From contig OZ231127.1 in assembly GCA_965153355.1 (NCBI GenBank), positions 5,890,001-5,954,000 on the forward strand: a stretch of DNA of 64,000 nucleotides. Reading direction: 5' to 3'. Positions within the stretch are counted from its first letter, which is position 1; each line of letters begins with the position of its first letter. The notes beneath the pieces were generated by a model. The model was not told the DNA's origin and did no database searches. It saw only the letters and a program-made list of their open reading frames with translations. A program made the position numbers and the translations under genes. This document shows positions 52,253 through 63,789 of the stretch, in pieces. The stretch is from Flaccisagitta enflata (lineage: Eukaryota; Chaetognatha; Sagittoidea; Aphragmophora).

Positions 52253-52385
52253 ACAAGGCCAAGTAGGGCAATAAGGTGCGGTGTGGATCGTTGAACGATG
52301 CGTTACCCAACCAAACAACCAACCAACCAACCAACCAACCAAATCGACCAACGGTCACACCCAGTTAAAGAGGTGCTTTGTCTTC
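52253..52385 (-). mobile_element. Hairpin/(GTCY)n element, AGGTGC subfamily
   Basis: Minus strand: GACAAAGCACCTC, TTTAACTGGGTGTGACCG, a GGTT run, GTAACGCATCGTTCAACGATC, CACCGCACCTTATTG and TACTTGGCCTTGTT. Confidence 0.75.
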
Positions 52386-52725
52386 CCAAAAAATAATGAA
52401 AGTTTTCCTTTGAACCCAAAAGTTTGTAAAAAAATTAACCCCAAAAAAATTAACCCATAAATTTGGTCTGAGTGACCTGCTGTTGTTGTTGAATTATTTT
52501 CTGAGTGAGCTGATGTTGTTGCCAAAAAACTAAAAAAAAGTTGATGATTAAATTCCTGCATTTTTACTTTCACCCAATTTTCTTTAAAAAGGAAATTTAA
52601 ACATAACTTTGAAAGAAAAATTTTTTCATGAAAAATTTTTCAAAAAAGGAAAAAATTTTGAAAACAGCTTCAGGCTGCTTTTGTTTTTGGGTACTGCACC
52701 AAAAATTTTGTTTTTAGTCGCGTGC

Positions 52726-53100
52726 ACGCGACTTTACAACCCGCTTTGTCGGTCGGTCCGTCCGTCCGCGGTCCGTCACACTTTACTGTCACGCTTTACT
52801 TTTTTGTACTATAACGTCAACTCTTAGGCCATTTTAAGTCATTTAAAGTCATTTATAGTTATTCTAAGTCATTTTGAGTCATTCTAAGTCATTTTAAGTC
52901 ATTCTTAGTCATTTAAAGTCATTCTAAGTCATTCTTAGTCATTTAAAGTCATTCTAAGTCATTTTGGTCATAAGGTTTTAGTCATTTTAAGTCAATTTTG
53001 GTCATTTTAGGTCATTGTAAGTCATTGAAAGTCATTCTAAGTCATTCTAAGTCATTCTTTGTCTGTGTCTCGCACGCGACTTATAGGTGTTGGCCTTGTT
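52726..53100 (+). mobile_element. Hairpin/(GTCY)n element with AAGTCATT expansion
   Basis: AGTCGCGTGCACGCGACTT, TGTCGGTCGGTCCGTCCG, about 18 units of TAAGTCATTT type, then TCGCACGCGACTTATAGG and TTGGCCTTGTT. Confidence 0.9.
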
Positions 53101-54499
53101 CTTTTTGGAGAGGGAAAAAAAAATTTTCCATCATTTTTGTGTTTACTTCAACTGAAAAAAGGTCATATGCAACAAGTGTACCATCCAGAAAAAAAATTTT
53201 TTCCTGTTTAACCAGAAACAATCGTAAGATTTTGTACCATTCTCGTTTTATTTTCCTTTTTCTTTTGTGGAGACTGCGGTCAGCGGTTTGTTTCTGTGTT
53301 TTAGTGTGTGTGTGTGAGTGAGTGTGTGTTGTGTTTGTGTGTGTGTGTGTGTGCATGTGTGTGTGTGTTTGTTGTGTGTATGTGTATGTGTGCGTGCCTG
53401 TGCGTTTTTTTTTTTTTGTTGTTGCTCCAATAACATGGAAAAAGGGAAAAATTGAAACAACAATTCTTAACTCAGAACCCCCCAATTTTTTTTTGGTTTA
53501 AGAAGGAGATAGGCAAAGATAAGGTAATAAGCCATCATTTATTGAATAAAAAAAAATTTGAAAAAAAAAACAAAAAAATGCCAAATTAGCAAATCACAGA
53601 GAACCAAGATCACAACATATACGCAATGTTTAAAAAAAACTAAGGAACTTATCCCATTTCTAGTTTAAGGAAGATCGGACGTAAACAAAGCAATTCAGTG
53701 TGTGTTAATTGAAAACGGAACAGAAGGTTCTAATGCTAGCTTGCATGATTATGCCACAGATGACGATAAAAGAAAGACAGTATAACGAAGCAGATGTTTT
53801 TTGGATATGGATGATAAGGACACCTTGTAATGAAGAAATAAGTTAACTACTCTTTACTATATTGAATAAGAATGTACACAAGTTCTTTATTCTGTAAAAA
53901 ATCTTTTCACCTCTTACTTTCACTTTGAGTTAAAAACCGTGTGTACTTTAACCGAAAACCTGATCGACATTTCTCAAAATTTTTTGTTTGGGGGGGTTGA
54001 AATTGCTCATTTTGACAAAAGGGTCATTCCTTTTTTCCTTTTTTTCCCCCCTCACATGCATGGTAATTATGTGCTCTTCTCTCCCCCCCACCAAATAAAA
54101 AAGGTCTGTATGGGTTTTAATCATAAAACCTAAATAAAAAAAATAATACTGATCTGTTTAAACTTAAAAAAAAAAAAAAAAAAAAAAAATCCTTAAACCA
54201 GAAAGAAACTGTTTAACAAAAACATTTAAGTTTCCCACAAAAGGCAGGTCCAAGAAGTAGTATTTAACCATCTCACCTAATATAAAAAAACTTTTTTCCA
54301 AAACTTTTTGTTTTTTTTTGTTCTTGTTTTTAAACAATTTTAGTCATCAATGTTTATCAATCACTGGTATGACTTCTAGAAATGGCATGGCAAACAACAA
54401 GGCCAAGTAGGACAATCATGAGCAAATTGACGCTTCATTGTACAAAGGTTGGCCACAAAAAAAAAAAAAACGCGAAACCGTACATGTCCCAAAACTTAA
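53101..54499. other. Gene-free stretch
   Basis: (TG)n-like patch at 53300-53400, A runs (54165-54189) and an orphan element terminus CAACAAGGCCAAGTAGG at ~54399. The left part of the stretch next to 54500 should contain the 3' UTR of the minus-strand gene; no clear poly(A) signal was found. Confidence 0.45.
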
Positions 54500-57400
54500 C
54501 TAATCATTCTCTTCTTCCGAGTCAGACTCTTCTTCAGAGTTTGAAGAGGTCAAGGTTGTGTCTTTGCGATTTTTTCTTTCGTCATCGGTTGACCAGGGGG
54601 AAGTCTGCGTGTTGCTCTCTTGTTGCTCGTCCTCGGATTCATCCTCATCATCAGGTATCATCTCAACCAAAGTTTCGGTCTCGAAACCTAGCTCTTGAAC
54701 GGGTTTTGATTTTCGGCCTTTGTCTTTGTCTTTTTTGCCTTTGTCTTTTGATTTTCTGCCTTTGTCTTTGTCCATGGTGGGTCCGCCTACTCCGCGATAT
54801 CTCACCGTGTCGATGTTTGTATCGGCCTAATGGGTGCAAGGTGCAGTAATTTAGAGAATTTACTTTTGCAAATTTTCACATAAACTGCGATAAATGTTTA
54901 AACAAAACATGTTAAGATTGACCAAGCAACCAATTCATCAACGTTGATCTATTTCTTGCTTTGTAAATCTGGAACCCCCTTTGTTTTTAAGAAAAAATTA
55001 TTGCAATTAACTTGAAAATTTGCCCAAGTAAATACTCTAATGCTCTGACAGATACAACCGTACAGGTTATCAACAACAAGACCAATGTCCAAAAAAAAAA
55101 ATTGTGAGCCATGTGCCCTACCTCTTGGTGACGCAAAGAGGGAAAGTTCGACCCCTTCTGGCAACGTTCATCCAGGTCCAACTGCATTTGCCGCATATTC
55201 ACCGCCCGAATTGGTTGGTTTCCTGTTGCTGTCATTCGAAGGCATGGTTGGCGGAGTACGATTCTGCATTGAAAGAGGTGGTGATGGAAAACCATTAAAT
55301 AACAAGGCCAAGTAGGCCAATACGGTGCAACGTGTAGATCGTCGAACGAATGCGTTACAGACCAACAGACGGACAGAGCCAATTATAGAGGTGCTTGGTC
55401 GCACCTAAAAATGTAATGTACATTTGCCATTCCTCTATCCATCCATTGACCCATCCATCCATGCATCCATCTATCCATTCATCCATACATCAAATGACCT
55501 ATACACCCATCCAATGACTATGCAGTCATACATCCATTCACTCATCCTCTCCCCCCCCCCTTCACTGTGAACGTACTGTGAAGGTACCTTCCCATCCCTT
55601 TTTAAAATCCTATGTCCATAAATACATCCCTCCAAATAAGTATTCAAAATTAAAAATCACATTGTTCCAACACATCACTCTTCAATCCGTTCATCCTAAA
55701 GAAAACAAAAAAAAACCCACCTATGTATCCATCCATGCAATCATCCATTCCTGTACTATAATCATATCATGCTTTGAAATTCTCTTCATGAGTATTCATG
55801 AGTATTCATGAGTATTCATGAGATTTCATGAGTACGCTCACCTGCCAAGGAAAGTGTACTGCGCCATGAAGTTGCGGCATAAAGCACCCATCACGTTTGT
55901 CTTGGGTCTTTTGGTCCTTGAACGTTGGTAATGGGCCTCCTTCTGCTTTTCTTCATCTTTCCTTTTCGCATCTGGCCCTTTAGTCCTCGTTATCTTGGCC
56001 AGAAGGTTTTCTCGCTTCATGAGTGGCAAGACGTACCATTTGATGAGGAGATCTGTCACAGCGTGTGGTATTTCCGTCCCATCAGGGTTGAATAACGGAA
56101 CCTCCTCCACGACACAGTGCTCAGACAGTAGGGCCCCTTTGGCTTTCCCACGGTCAAAATCCCCTCCATCAAGGGGGAAATCTTTTTGGGTTTTGGGAAA
56201 TTGGGGCAGGGTAAAGGTGGATGGGGTAATAGGGTAATGAAAGTGAATAATTAGTATTGTAAATCATCAATGTTGTATTTGTCAGCTACTCTAATTAACA
56301 AAAAAACTAATCTAAGACATAAGTTTTTTCAGGAATACAAAAAAAAGGGAAATAGAGGAAAAGGAAACAGTTGTTGTACATACAATGGCGATGTAGTGTT
56401 GATGTACACACAAAGGCTAGTGTTGACCATACAGTCTGTATGTAAAATCTTGGATATTCATTTCTTTTCATATCTTAAACAATTCTACGTCTGATTACAT
56501 GAATCAAGGGTAAGCTTTTACCCAGGCTCACCAAGATTGGGAAGCCGATTCTGTCAACCTGGTGCATGCTTTGTTCTTAGTTGCGTGCACGCGACTCTAC
56601 AACCCGGTTTAGTGCTCTGCCGTGCAACGGTGGGTTGGTCTGTTCCTTGGTCTGTCACACATTCCTTTTATGTACTATAACTTAAACTGTTAGGTAATTT
56701 TAAGTCATTTTAGTTCATTTTCAGTTATTAAAAGTCATTTTTAGTCATTCTAAGTAATTTTTACTCTTTTTTAGTCATGATAAGTCATTCTAAGTTATTT
56801 TTGGTAATTTTTTTTCAAAAGTCCTTTTTGGGCCTTTTTAGGTCATTTTAAGTACTTGAAAGTCATTCTAAGTCATTCTTAGTCATTGTAAGTCATTCTT
56901 AGTCTGCAAGTCTTGCAGGGGACTTTTAGGTGTTGGCCTTGTTTTCATTCCCCTTTCATATACAGCAACTGCAGGACCTGGTTGCTCTCATGTTGCTTAG
57001 CATTGCTACCATGTTACCCTGAATCGGCTTCCTGGGTTCAAGTTGGTAAAACATTGTGTCCCTGATCTGCTTCACCACTGTGTATGCCAAAGAAAATATA
57101 TTTCTTGGTTTTCATCATTCAAACCTACACTCGCTCAAGAAGAAATTTATTTTCTTTTTTCTTGGTTTTAATCATGTGAGGTTTTTTAAGAATGTCCTCA
57201 CAATTGTATATGATCGTGTCCGTTGGTTGGTTGGTTGGTTGGTTGGTTGGTTGTTTGGTTGGTTGGTTTATTTATTGTTCATTGTGTTGGTTGGTTGGTC
57301 ACCCTTAAAGAAAACCCCCCCCCAAAAAAAACGCTGAATATGAGATAGTTTTACATTCCTCCCACGTCCCATGATATACCACATTTTTTATTCATCCAAA

Positions 57401-60400
57401 ATTTTTTTTTATTCATTCATTCATTCATTCATTCCTTCATCTCTTCAATCATTCATTCATTCATTCATTCATATCCAATATCAATGCCTTTTTCAAGGAA
57501 AGACCAACTTATTGGCCTGACCTTTTCACATTCTAGGTGATAAAAAATATCTAAGTCTAAAGAACAATAAAGGTTAAGAGATTGAAATCCTTTTGGACCT
57601 ATAATGGCAAAACGTAGAGTTCCCCCATATGCACCGAGCGGAAGATGGCTCAAGGGGCCTTGAGCTTCGGTCAACTTTTTTTTGGTTAGTGGGTAGGATA
57701 ATGTATTGTTGCAGTAGGAAAGAATTCATATAGGTGTCATGCATAAATATTAGGGTGAATAAAAGATACCTATATCTACTTGGGCATGTTTCCAACTTTA
57801 TTATCGATTGTGTTTGTTCAGCCATTACTAAATAGTGTGTACAAAGAAAAGGAAACTTTGTTTAATAGTGCTCTGATGTAACTCACCTGAAGAAACAATC
57901 TTTGCCCCTCGTATGTTTTGCCATCGGATTTCATCGCTTCCTAAAAAAAAGGAAAAGGAGTTGGGGAATGATTAATCCTTTTTTTTATCTTAAAAGCAAA
58001 AGTATGACAGCGTTTGCACACTAAGTATGTACATATTTTTTTTCATGTCAAAAAAAACCTAAAAAAAAGTTTGGTTCATGTGAAGGATTTACATTTTTTT
58101 TGGGGATAATCAATACATCAAATTGTCTTCATGTTCTCACCTTGGACTGGTCGACAGCGTATTCGCACACCTTGGCAGTCTTGAAATTTGTTCCCAGGGC
58201 CAGAACATTATGATGGACGAAGTCCCTCCCCTCCTTTCCATCGGTTTCGTCATATCGCTTTTTGGCATCTTTGATAATGCGCGGCAAATAATAATCTGCA
58301 AACCGGCTCACCCGATCTCGCAATCCTTCAAAACCCATTGGCATAAAGCTGGTCATGTAATTGTTCACGACGTATTTGGTCATCTTGGTGTAATCCTAAA
58401 AAGTGAAATTCATGCAGGACATTAGCCCTATTGAGGAAAACACTTTTAGGTGCATGTTCACGTGTAGTTTTGCGAATGGGGGGCACATGGAGACAACCTA
58501 TTTATAAAACCTCTCTCACCTGCGCAAGGGAAGGGAAGTGTGTCTTCATATTGTAAAAGTACTTTGCCACTCCCGCACAATAATGTTTCAGTTCTGGCGT
58601 CACTGCGCAGGCCAGTGCCAAACGCTGAAAAAAATGAAAATGGAAATTTCCAAATGTTACTCTCCCACTAGTCTTCAATTCCCTTTCTCCAATTCTCTTT
58701 TTCTCTGTGGTGATGGGGGGGGGGAGTGTAAGAGAGAATAGGTGTCCAATTCTAACCAAATTAAAAGAAAAGCAGAGAAAAGAAAAACAGTTACTTTGAG
58801 TATGATGGGTTCATCCTAAATAACTTTACCATGAGCTTATCCTCCTCTTGATCGTAGCAGCCTGGGCTGTTCTCCATGTCCTTTATCATCCCAGCAAAGT
58901 CCTCGTCCGTACTGTCCAATACCCCAAAGTCAACACCGTTGTCCAACTTCAGTCGTTCGGAGGCTTCTTTGGGAATTAGGTTGTGTTTGCAATCGCGTTC
59001 GTTATACAGATCCCACTCCATTTTTGGTTGACGACCTAACAATAAAACGGAAAGATATCCTAATTAATGCATTTGTGTACAATTTGGCAGAAGTGGTCAT
59101 GTGAAAAACGGGGTGGTAATGGATGGAGGCATGGACTGATTTACTTCAAGCTGGCTAGTTGCTTTTCTTGGAATTAAAAACATGAGGTAAGACCATTCAC
59201 ACTTAATATATCTCCCTAAAAAATATACAGTTATTTCACTAATTTGTTTTGAACGTTACCAACCTGTTCCGGATGTTATGTTGGATTTCCTCCTCACTTT
59301 GCTTTGCTTCGTTGTGTTTAAATCCTGCGCCAATTTCCTACAAACTGATTGTTGATCCTTCATCGAGACCCCAATAAAGAATCCCGGGTATCGCTTATCG
59401 AGCCAGTCAAAGAATGTCGTGACTCCGTCAACACCAGTAAACAGAAGGCGAACTTTTCCGGGAACATCGAATCGATTTTTGCCTTGGTTTTTCTTCATGA
59501 TTTCAACGAGGGAATCCTAGAAAGGGGGTTTAGGTAAGATTTTACTGGTTTTGTAAATGTAAACGTGAAATAATAATTGTTTTTCCTTTTTTAAAAGGAA
59601 AAAAAATAATTTCTCATTTACATTTACAGAACCAGTTAAATTATATTACATTACATAGTGATTCCCTACTATCACTCACATTAAGCCCCAAGGATCTTCC
59701 CATCTTAATCCAGGCTTCTTCACGTGTTAAATCTGGAGATTTCTCTTTGACGAACTTCAAGGCGTTGTCGAAAGTCAAGGGTTCTCCTTGTAGGTGTGAG
59801 ATGATGATTTCGATCCGGGGAAGTGCAACCTTTTCCCAAATCGAGTAAACCCACGCAAGGGGTTCTGTATAGGAAGAATTTGGGTAATGTTAAATAATTC
59901 ATGGCTGCCTAGTTTGTGTGTGTGGTAAGGCTATGATAAAATGACAACCAGACTGAAAGGTACTTGATTACAGTGGGTTTTGGATGTGGAGTTGTGGTCC
60001 TATAAAGGAAGTCTGAGCAAGTAAGAGAAAAAAGAAAAGGGACAAGGTAAGGATGTAAATGGTAAAAAATTTGGCTTCCCCTTGCAACCAACTTCTAAAG
60101 AAACCAAAGAAACTAAAGAAACCAAAGAAACCATAGAAACCAACCCGTGAAATCGTTCTTTGTCGGCATTTCGGGTTGATACACAAATATGTCGTCGCTC
60201 TTCCGTTGATTTAACTTTGCGTAAATATACCCCTCTTGAAGTTTAACCACCATGGGCGTCTCCCCGCTTGGGAGGTCCATTCTGAGGAATTTCGCCCATT
60301 CGTAGATTTCCGGTTTTTTCTTGTCCTTTAGGAAGACATACAGGTTTTTACCCCCAATGTCTGTCTTCTGTTGGAGCCATTCGACGTGGACCTCGAATTT

Positions 60401-63071
60401 CTCGCCCAAATCAAAAGGTGGATATTCTTCGTCGATCTTTAGGTTATGCTTATGAATGTATTGCAGGAAAGTCAGGTCTGAGAAAAGAAAAAAGAAAGGT
60501 TTTTAAGGGTAATTACTTGTGTAATGGTTGTGTAATAACAAAAATAACCGAATTACTGGACCAGATTCATTTGATTCCATGTAAACACTTCAGGAATGCA
60601 TTTAACACTGTTTGTGCATGTATATATTGGCAACTGTCATTTTTTACCTGCAACATTCAGCTCATTCAATCGGTCAGGTACCCCCATCTTCTTAAGGTTA
60701 TCACAATGCAGATCAATGAGACATGGATCGTCTGCCTTGTAGACTTGTCCATCCTTTCCCGCCTTCAGCTCACGGATCCTTTTAAAATCGAAACTCCTCT
60801 CCATGTGTAAGTCGTATCGATTATGACCGTCAGCAACTGAGGACACAAGAAATTGTTACATGAAACTTTTTCCTTAAGTTTTTTTGGGGCAAATCAGTGC
60901 AAAGGTAGAAGGTGTTGCGCTGGTAGACATGTAGGAATTAACACAGCCAAGTGTGGATCGTCGAACGAATGCGTTACCCAACCAACAGATCAACTGACCA
61001 AACGACAGACACAGCCAGGTAAAGAGGTGCTTTGTTGTACTCAAAAACTTGTCCTATGGCAATTATCTTCCATTTACTGCTGCTCCAGCAACTCTTGGCT
61101 AGTTTCCTGCATATAGCTATAGTAGTTTTTTCTTCGCCCAAACATTAAATAGTTGCTTACTTTTGTGCCAACGTTTTTTAAATTCAGCAATAACTGCTTC
61201 TGAAGCGGTTGTCTCGGTCCACACCCCTGGAGTTGCGGCAGGAGCGTTTGAGGTCGATGAGGCCGAGGCTGTTGAGGCTGAGGCTGCCTCAGCCGACGGT
61301 TTCGAGGTTGTGGGAGAGGCGGAAGGTAAAGACGCTGAGGCAGAGGATACCCTGGCCGCTGATTTTGAAGTTGAGCGAGACGCTGAGGCAGAAGACGCCC
61401 CAGCCGCTGATTTTGAGGTGGCTGAGGTGGCCGAGGCCGAGGATGAAGAGGGAGAGGTTCGCGGGGCTTTCGATTTAGGTGTCGAGCGAGAGGCCGAGGC
61501 AGAAGACGCTGCGGGAGAGGATGCTGCGGCAGACGATATTGATGTTGAGGTAGATGAATTGGGGGTTGATGATATACTGTGGGCCCTTTTGGTTGCTTTT
61601 CCGCTTGGTTTCTCGGAAGTAGTTTCCACCACAGTTTGCAGTTGGGTCAACGCGCCTAAGGCGTAAAGAGTCAATCTCTCCGTCTTTACTAGGTTATTCA
61701 CCCTCACCTTTTTTTAGACATCAATTCTTTAAAAATTTCCAAATAATGTATGGACCTGTTTCTTGTTCCTTCAATGACGTTTGTTGTACTTCCTCCACGA
61801 TCATTTTACGAATCTTCCTCTTATTTCTCTTCTCCCTCCTCTCCTTGTTGTAAGTGTAATCGGAATCTGTGGATTAAGACATGTAACAGTGAATTTTCTT
61901 AATGGCATGTGAAGTCATTGTAGGGAATACAGTTCAGTCAGTCTTTGCTTTTTTTTACTATTTTGGAGAAATACGGTTTCCATTTTCTTATTACTGGTGA
62001 CCTGAGTAATTTTTTTTCCATTTTTGGTCCTTACATAATACTTACATATTTCATGTTTGGGGAAAAAAAGTTCTTTAAAATCACAAAGTCATCCAACTAT
62101 TTCCACTAATTGATCATCACTTCCACTTCGACAACCTATTCCAAGTCTCTATACTCACCCAAATCGCTGTCATCCAGATCTACCGAATTCCGGGCGTGGT
62201 ATGTTAAATTGCCAGACCCTATATAATGTAGATTAAGTTACAAAAAATTTGTTAAAGAGGCTAAAAATTTTGTGCCTCTTTAACAAATTTTTTATCTTAT
62301 CTTAAGCCCAACATTACGTTTTACTCACTCACCTTGTGTGGATGCATTCCGTTTGGGCGTTTTGGATTCGGACTGGGAGGGTTGGGAGGTCTGAAGTGGG
62401 GTTGATGTTGGCGAGGAGAAGATCGAGGAAGTCTCATATCGTTCGCCACTCTGGTGGGAAGGATCCTCTGTTGGCCCACAAACACCTGTTTATTTGGTAA
62501 CAGAAATGGGAATGCAATCTCCAATACTGTTACGTACCCATTGGAATAATCGACCAATACAAGTCCACTAATGGTTAGAATTACCATGTTCGCGCATGTC
62601 TACGTCGTCGCCTTTACCCATTCCGGCATCTCCTCCAAAATTGACGGAGTCCGGCGCCCTTTTTGTCTTATCGCTTGACAAGCCTCGCTTTTGGATTACA
62701 GTCTCCATCTCCTCCCTTAGCTGTGTGTTCGGTCCAGCTCTTTTCTCGCCCGGTGCCGGTCTCGGGCCCGGTCCCGGTCGTTGTTCTGGTCCCGGTTCTT
62801 TCTCGCCCAACCCATCAGGTGCGCCTCCGAACTCATCCCACCCAGGATCACCTCCCAAAACATTCTGACCCTCGTTCTCATCCTCGCTGTCCATCTCCCT
62901 CTCCTCTTCCTCCTCCCTGTCATCAACCTCCTCCATGGCGTCTCCAGGATCTGTATTGTCTCGTTCCTCATGCATTTCTGAGTCAAACCCAGAGTTGAAG
63001 TCGGTCGTAACCGTCTGTTGGCCTTTTGTAGCACATTTCGGTACGACATCAAAACGATCAAAAACATTCAT
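54500..63071 (-). CDS. Unrecognised 1267-aa protein, 17 exons
   Basis: Minus-strand exons: 62585-63071, 62333-62485, 62159-62218, 61756-61866, 61161-61688, 60648-60836, 60145-60477, 59680-59864, 59264-59516, 58830-59035, 58520-58624, 58141-58395, 57887-57940, 57599-57674, 55842-56181, 55122-55263, 54500-54826. The sum is 3804 nt and every join keeps phase with GT-AG introns. Residues 1-160 are acidic, with a Gly-Pro stretch. About 270-440 is a Ser/Ala-rich linker with SASRSTPKSK-type repeats. Residues 446-1110 look globular (e.g. FEVHVEWLQQK, VRLLFTGVDGVTTFFDWLD, FADYYLPRIIKDAKKRYDE). The tail has three DKDKGRKS-like basic repeats and an acidic end, SEEESDSEEEND. There is no signal peptide or membrane helix, so a nuclear or cytoplasmic role is likely. 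I recognise no family. Introns contain three hairpin/(GTCY)n elements. The start is the ATG overlapping the stop of the 202-aa ORF; an upstream start in another frame cannot be excluded. Confidence 0.85.
55301..55408 (-). mobile_element. Hairpin/(GTCY)n element, AGGTGC subfamily, in an intron
   Basis: Minus strand: AGGTGCGACCAAGCACCTC, TATAATTGGCTCTGTCCG, GTAACGCATTCGTTCGACG, CGTTGCACCGTATTGG and TACTTGGCCTTGTT. It lies in the intron between exons 15 and 16, about 40 bases upstream of the exon-16 acceptor. Confidence 0.88.
55435..55830. repeat. (CATC)n and (ATGAGTATTC)n repeats in an intron
   Basis: CATCCATC-type units at 55435-55545 and four copies of a 10-base ATGAGTATTC unit at ~55785-55830, next to the exon-15 donor. 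Confidence 0.85.
56579..56944 (+). mobile_element. Hairpin/(GTCY)n element with AAGTCATT expansion, in an intron
   Basis: AGTTGCGTGCACGCGACTC, then a short GTC tract, about 15 AAGTCATTTT-type units, CTTGCAGGGGACTTTTAGG and TTGGCCTTGTT. Arm A'' is mutated. It lies in the 1.4-kb intron 56182-57598, antisense to the host gene. Confidence 0.8.
57215..57465. repeat. (GGTT)n and (CATT)n in an intron
   Basis: (GGTT)n at 57222-57300 and (ATTC)n at 57412-57470. Confidence 0.9.
60936..61046 (-). mobile_element. Degenerate hairpin/(GTCY)n element, AGGTGC subfamily, in an intron
   Basis: Minus strand: AAAGCACCTCTTTACC, TGGCTGTGTCTGTCG, GTAACGCATTCGTTCGACG, then ATCCACACTTGGCTGTG. The first arm and the terminus are eroded. 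It lies in the intron 60837-61160. Confidence 0.65.
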
Positions 63072-63789
63072 GTTGTCTTGTAGGAATCCCTCTTGGCCTC
63101 CGTCTCTAAATCGGTCTCGGAATCCGTGTCGGAAACGATGTCATCGTTGAGGTAATCTTTGATGAAAAGCGCCGTTTTGTTCCGACCTTCGATACTCAAG
63201 TTGTCGTACCATCGCCTCCACTCCGCAAGCGGCGAAATATAAACGTTTTCCGCCACGGCGTACTCGGAATCCCAGTCGGAAGCCGTGTCGGACAACCCAA
63301 TCGGAAGCCCTGTCGCTATGAAGGGAGAATCCATGCCGAAGTAGGAATCTGTAAAACAGTCTGTGTCGGCATCACCGTCGTAATCAAGGGCGTCCACTTC
63401 ATCGGGGGATACATCGACGGGACGTTTTACGTAATCTTCGATGGCTAAGGAAATCTCGAAACGTTGATCCAGGCTAGTGTGGTCGTACCATTGCCTCCAT
63501 GACGACAGCGGGGATGGAGAGATGAGATCCGTTTCGCATACATCGCCGTCGCAGCAAGGGCAGGACATCGATGAGGGTGCTAGGACCACCTTCCTTTTGT
63601 ACTTGGTGAGGAAGAGGAAGATGGGATCCAAAACCCAATCACCCTTATGAAGGAGATAACCATTGGTTTTTGTGGCACAGCGATACAATTCTCCTTATTT
63701 TTAAGGGACAAAGGAGGTACATTCACACATTCCCCCTACATACAACTATCACTCACCTCCCAATCATGTGGGGATTCCGAAAGAGACAT
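63068..63789 (-). CDS. Acidic 202-aa protein, two exons, overlapping the next ORF by 4 nt
   Basis: Exon 1 (63757-63789) codes MSLSESPHDWE and ends at a GTGAGT donor. Exon 2 (63068-63643) begins after the TTATCTCCTTCATAAG acceptor, codes GDWVLDPIFLFLTKYKRKV, and ends SDTDSETDLETEAKRDSYKT-T-stop. It has a CPCC-D motif and two copies of an SW/EW-RxWYD module: PLSSWRQWYDHTSLDQRFEI and PLAEWRRWYDNLSIEGRNKT, about 90 residues apart, an internal duplication. Its TGA overlaps the ATG of the 1267-aa ORF (ATGA), which lies in the -1 frame. It may be an upstream cistron, or the true N-terminal part of the large protein if there is a one-base error. I recognise no family. Confidence 0.55.

Noticed and set aside
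61163-61666. Plus-strand 167-codon acidic Glu/Ala/Asp-rich frame
   Set aside because: It is the antisense shadow of the Ser/Ala-rich exon 5 of the minus-strand gene, whose splice phases are consistent.
63656-63700. Earlier acceptor for exon 2 of the 202-aa gene (after AATAAG or AAGGAG)
   Set aside because: Either acceptor puts exon 1 out of phase and hits a stop. The acceptor before 63643 keeps the frame.
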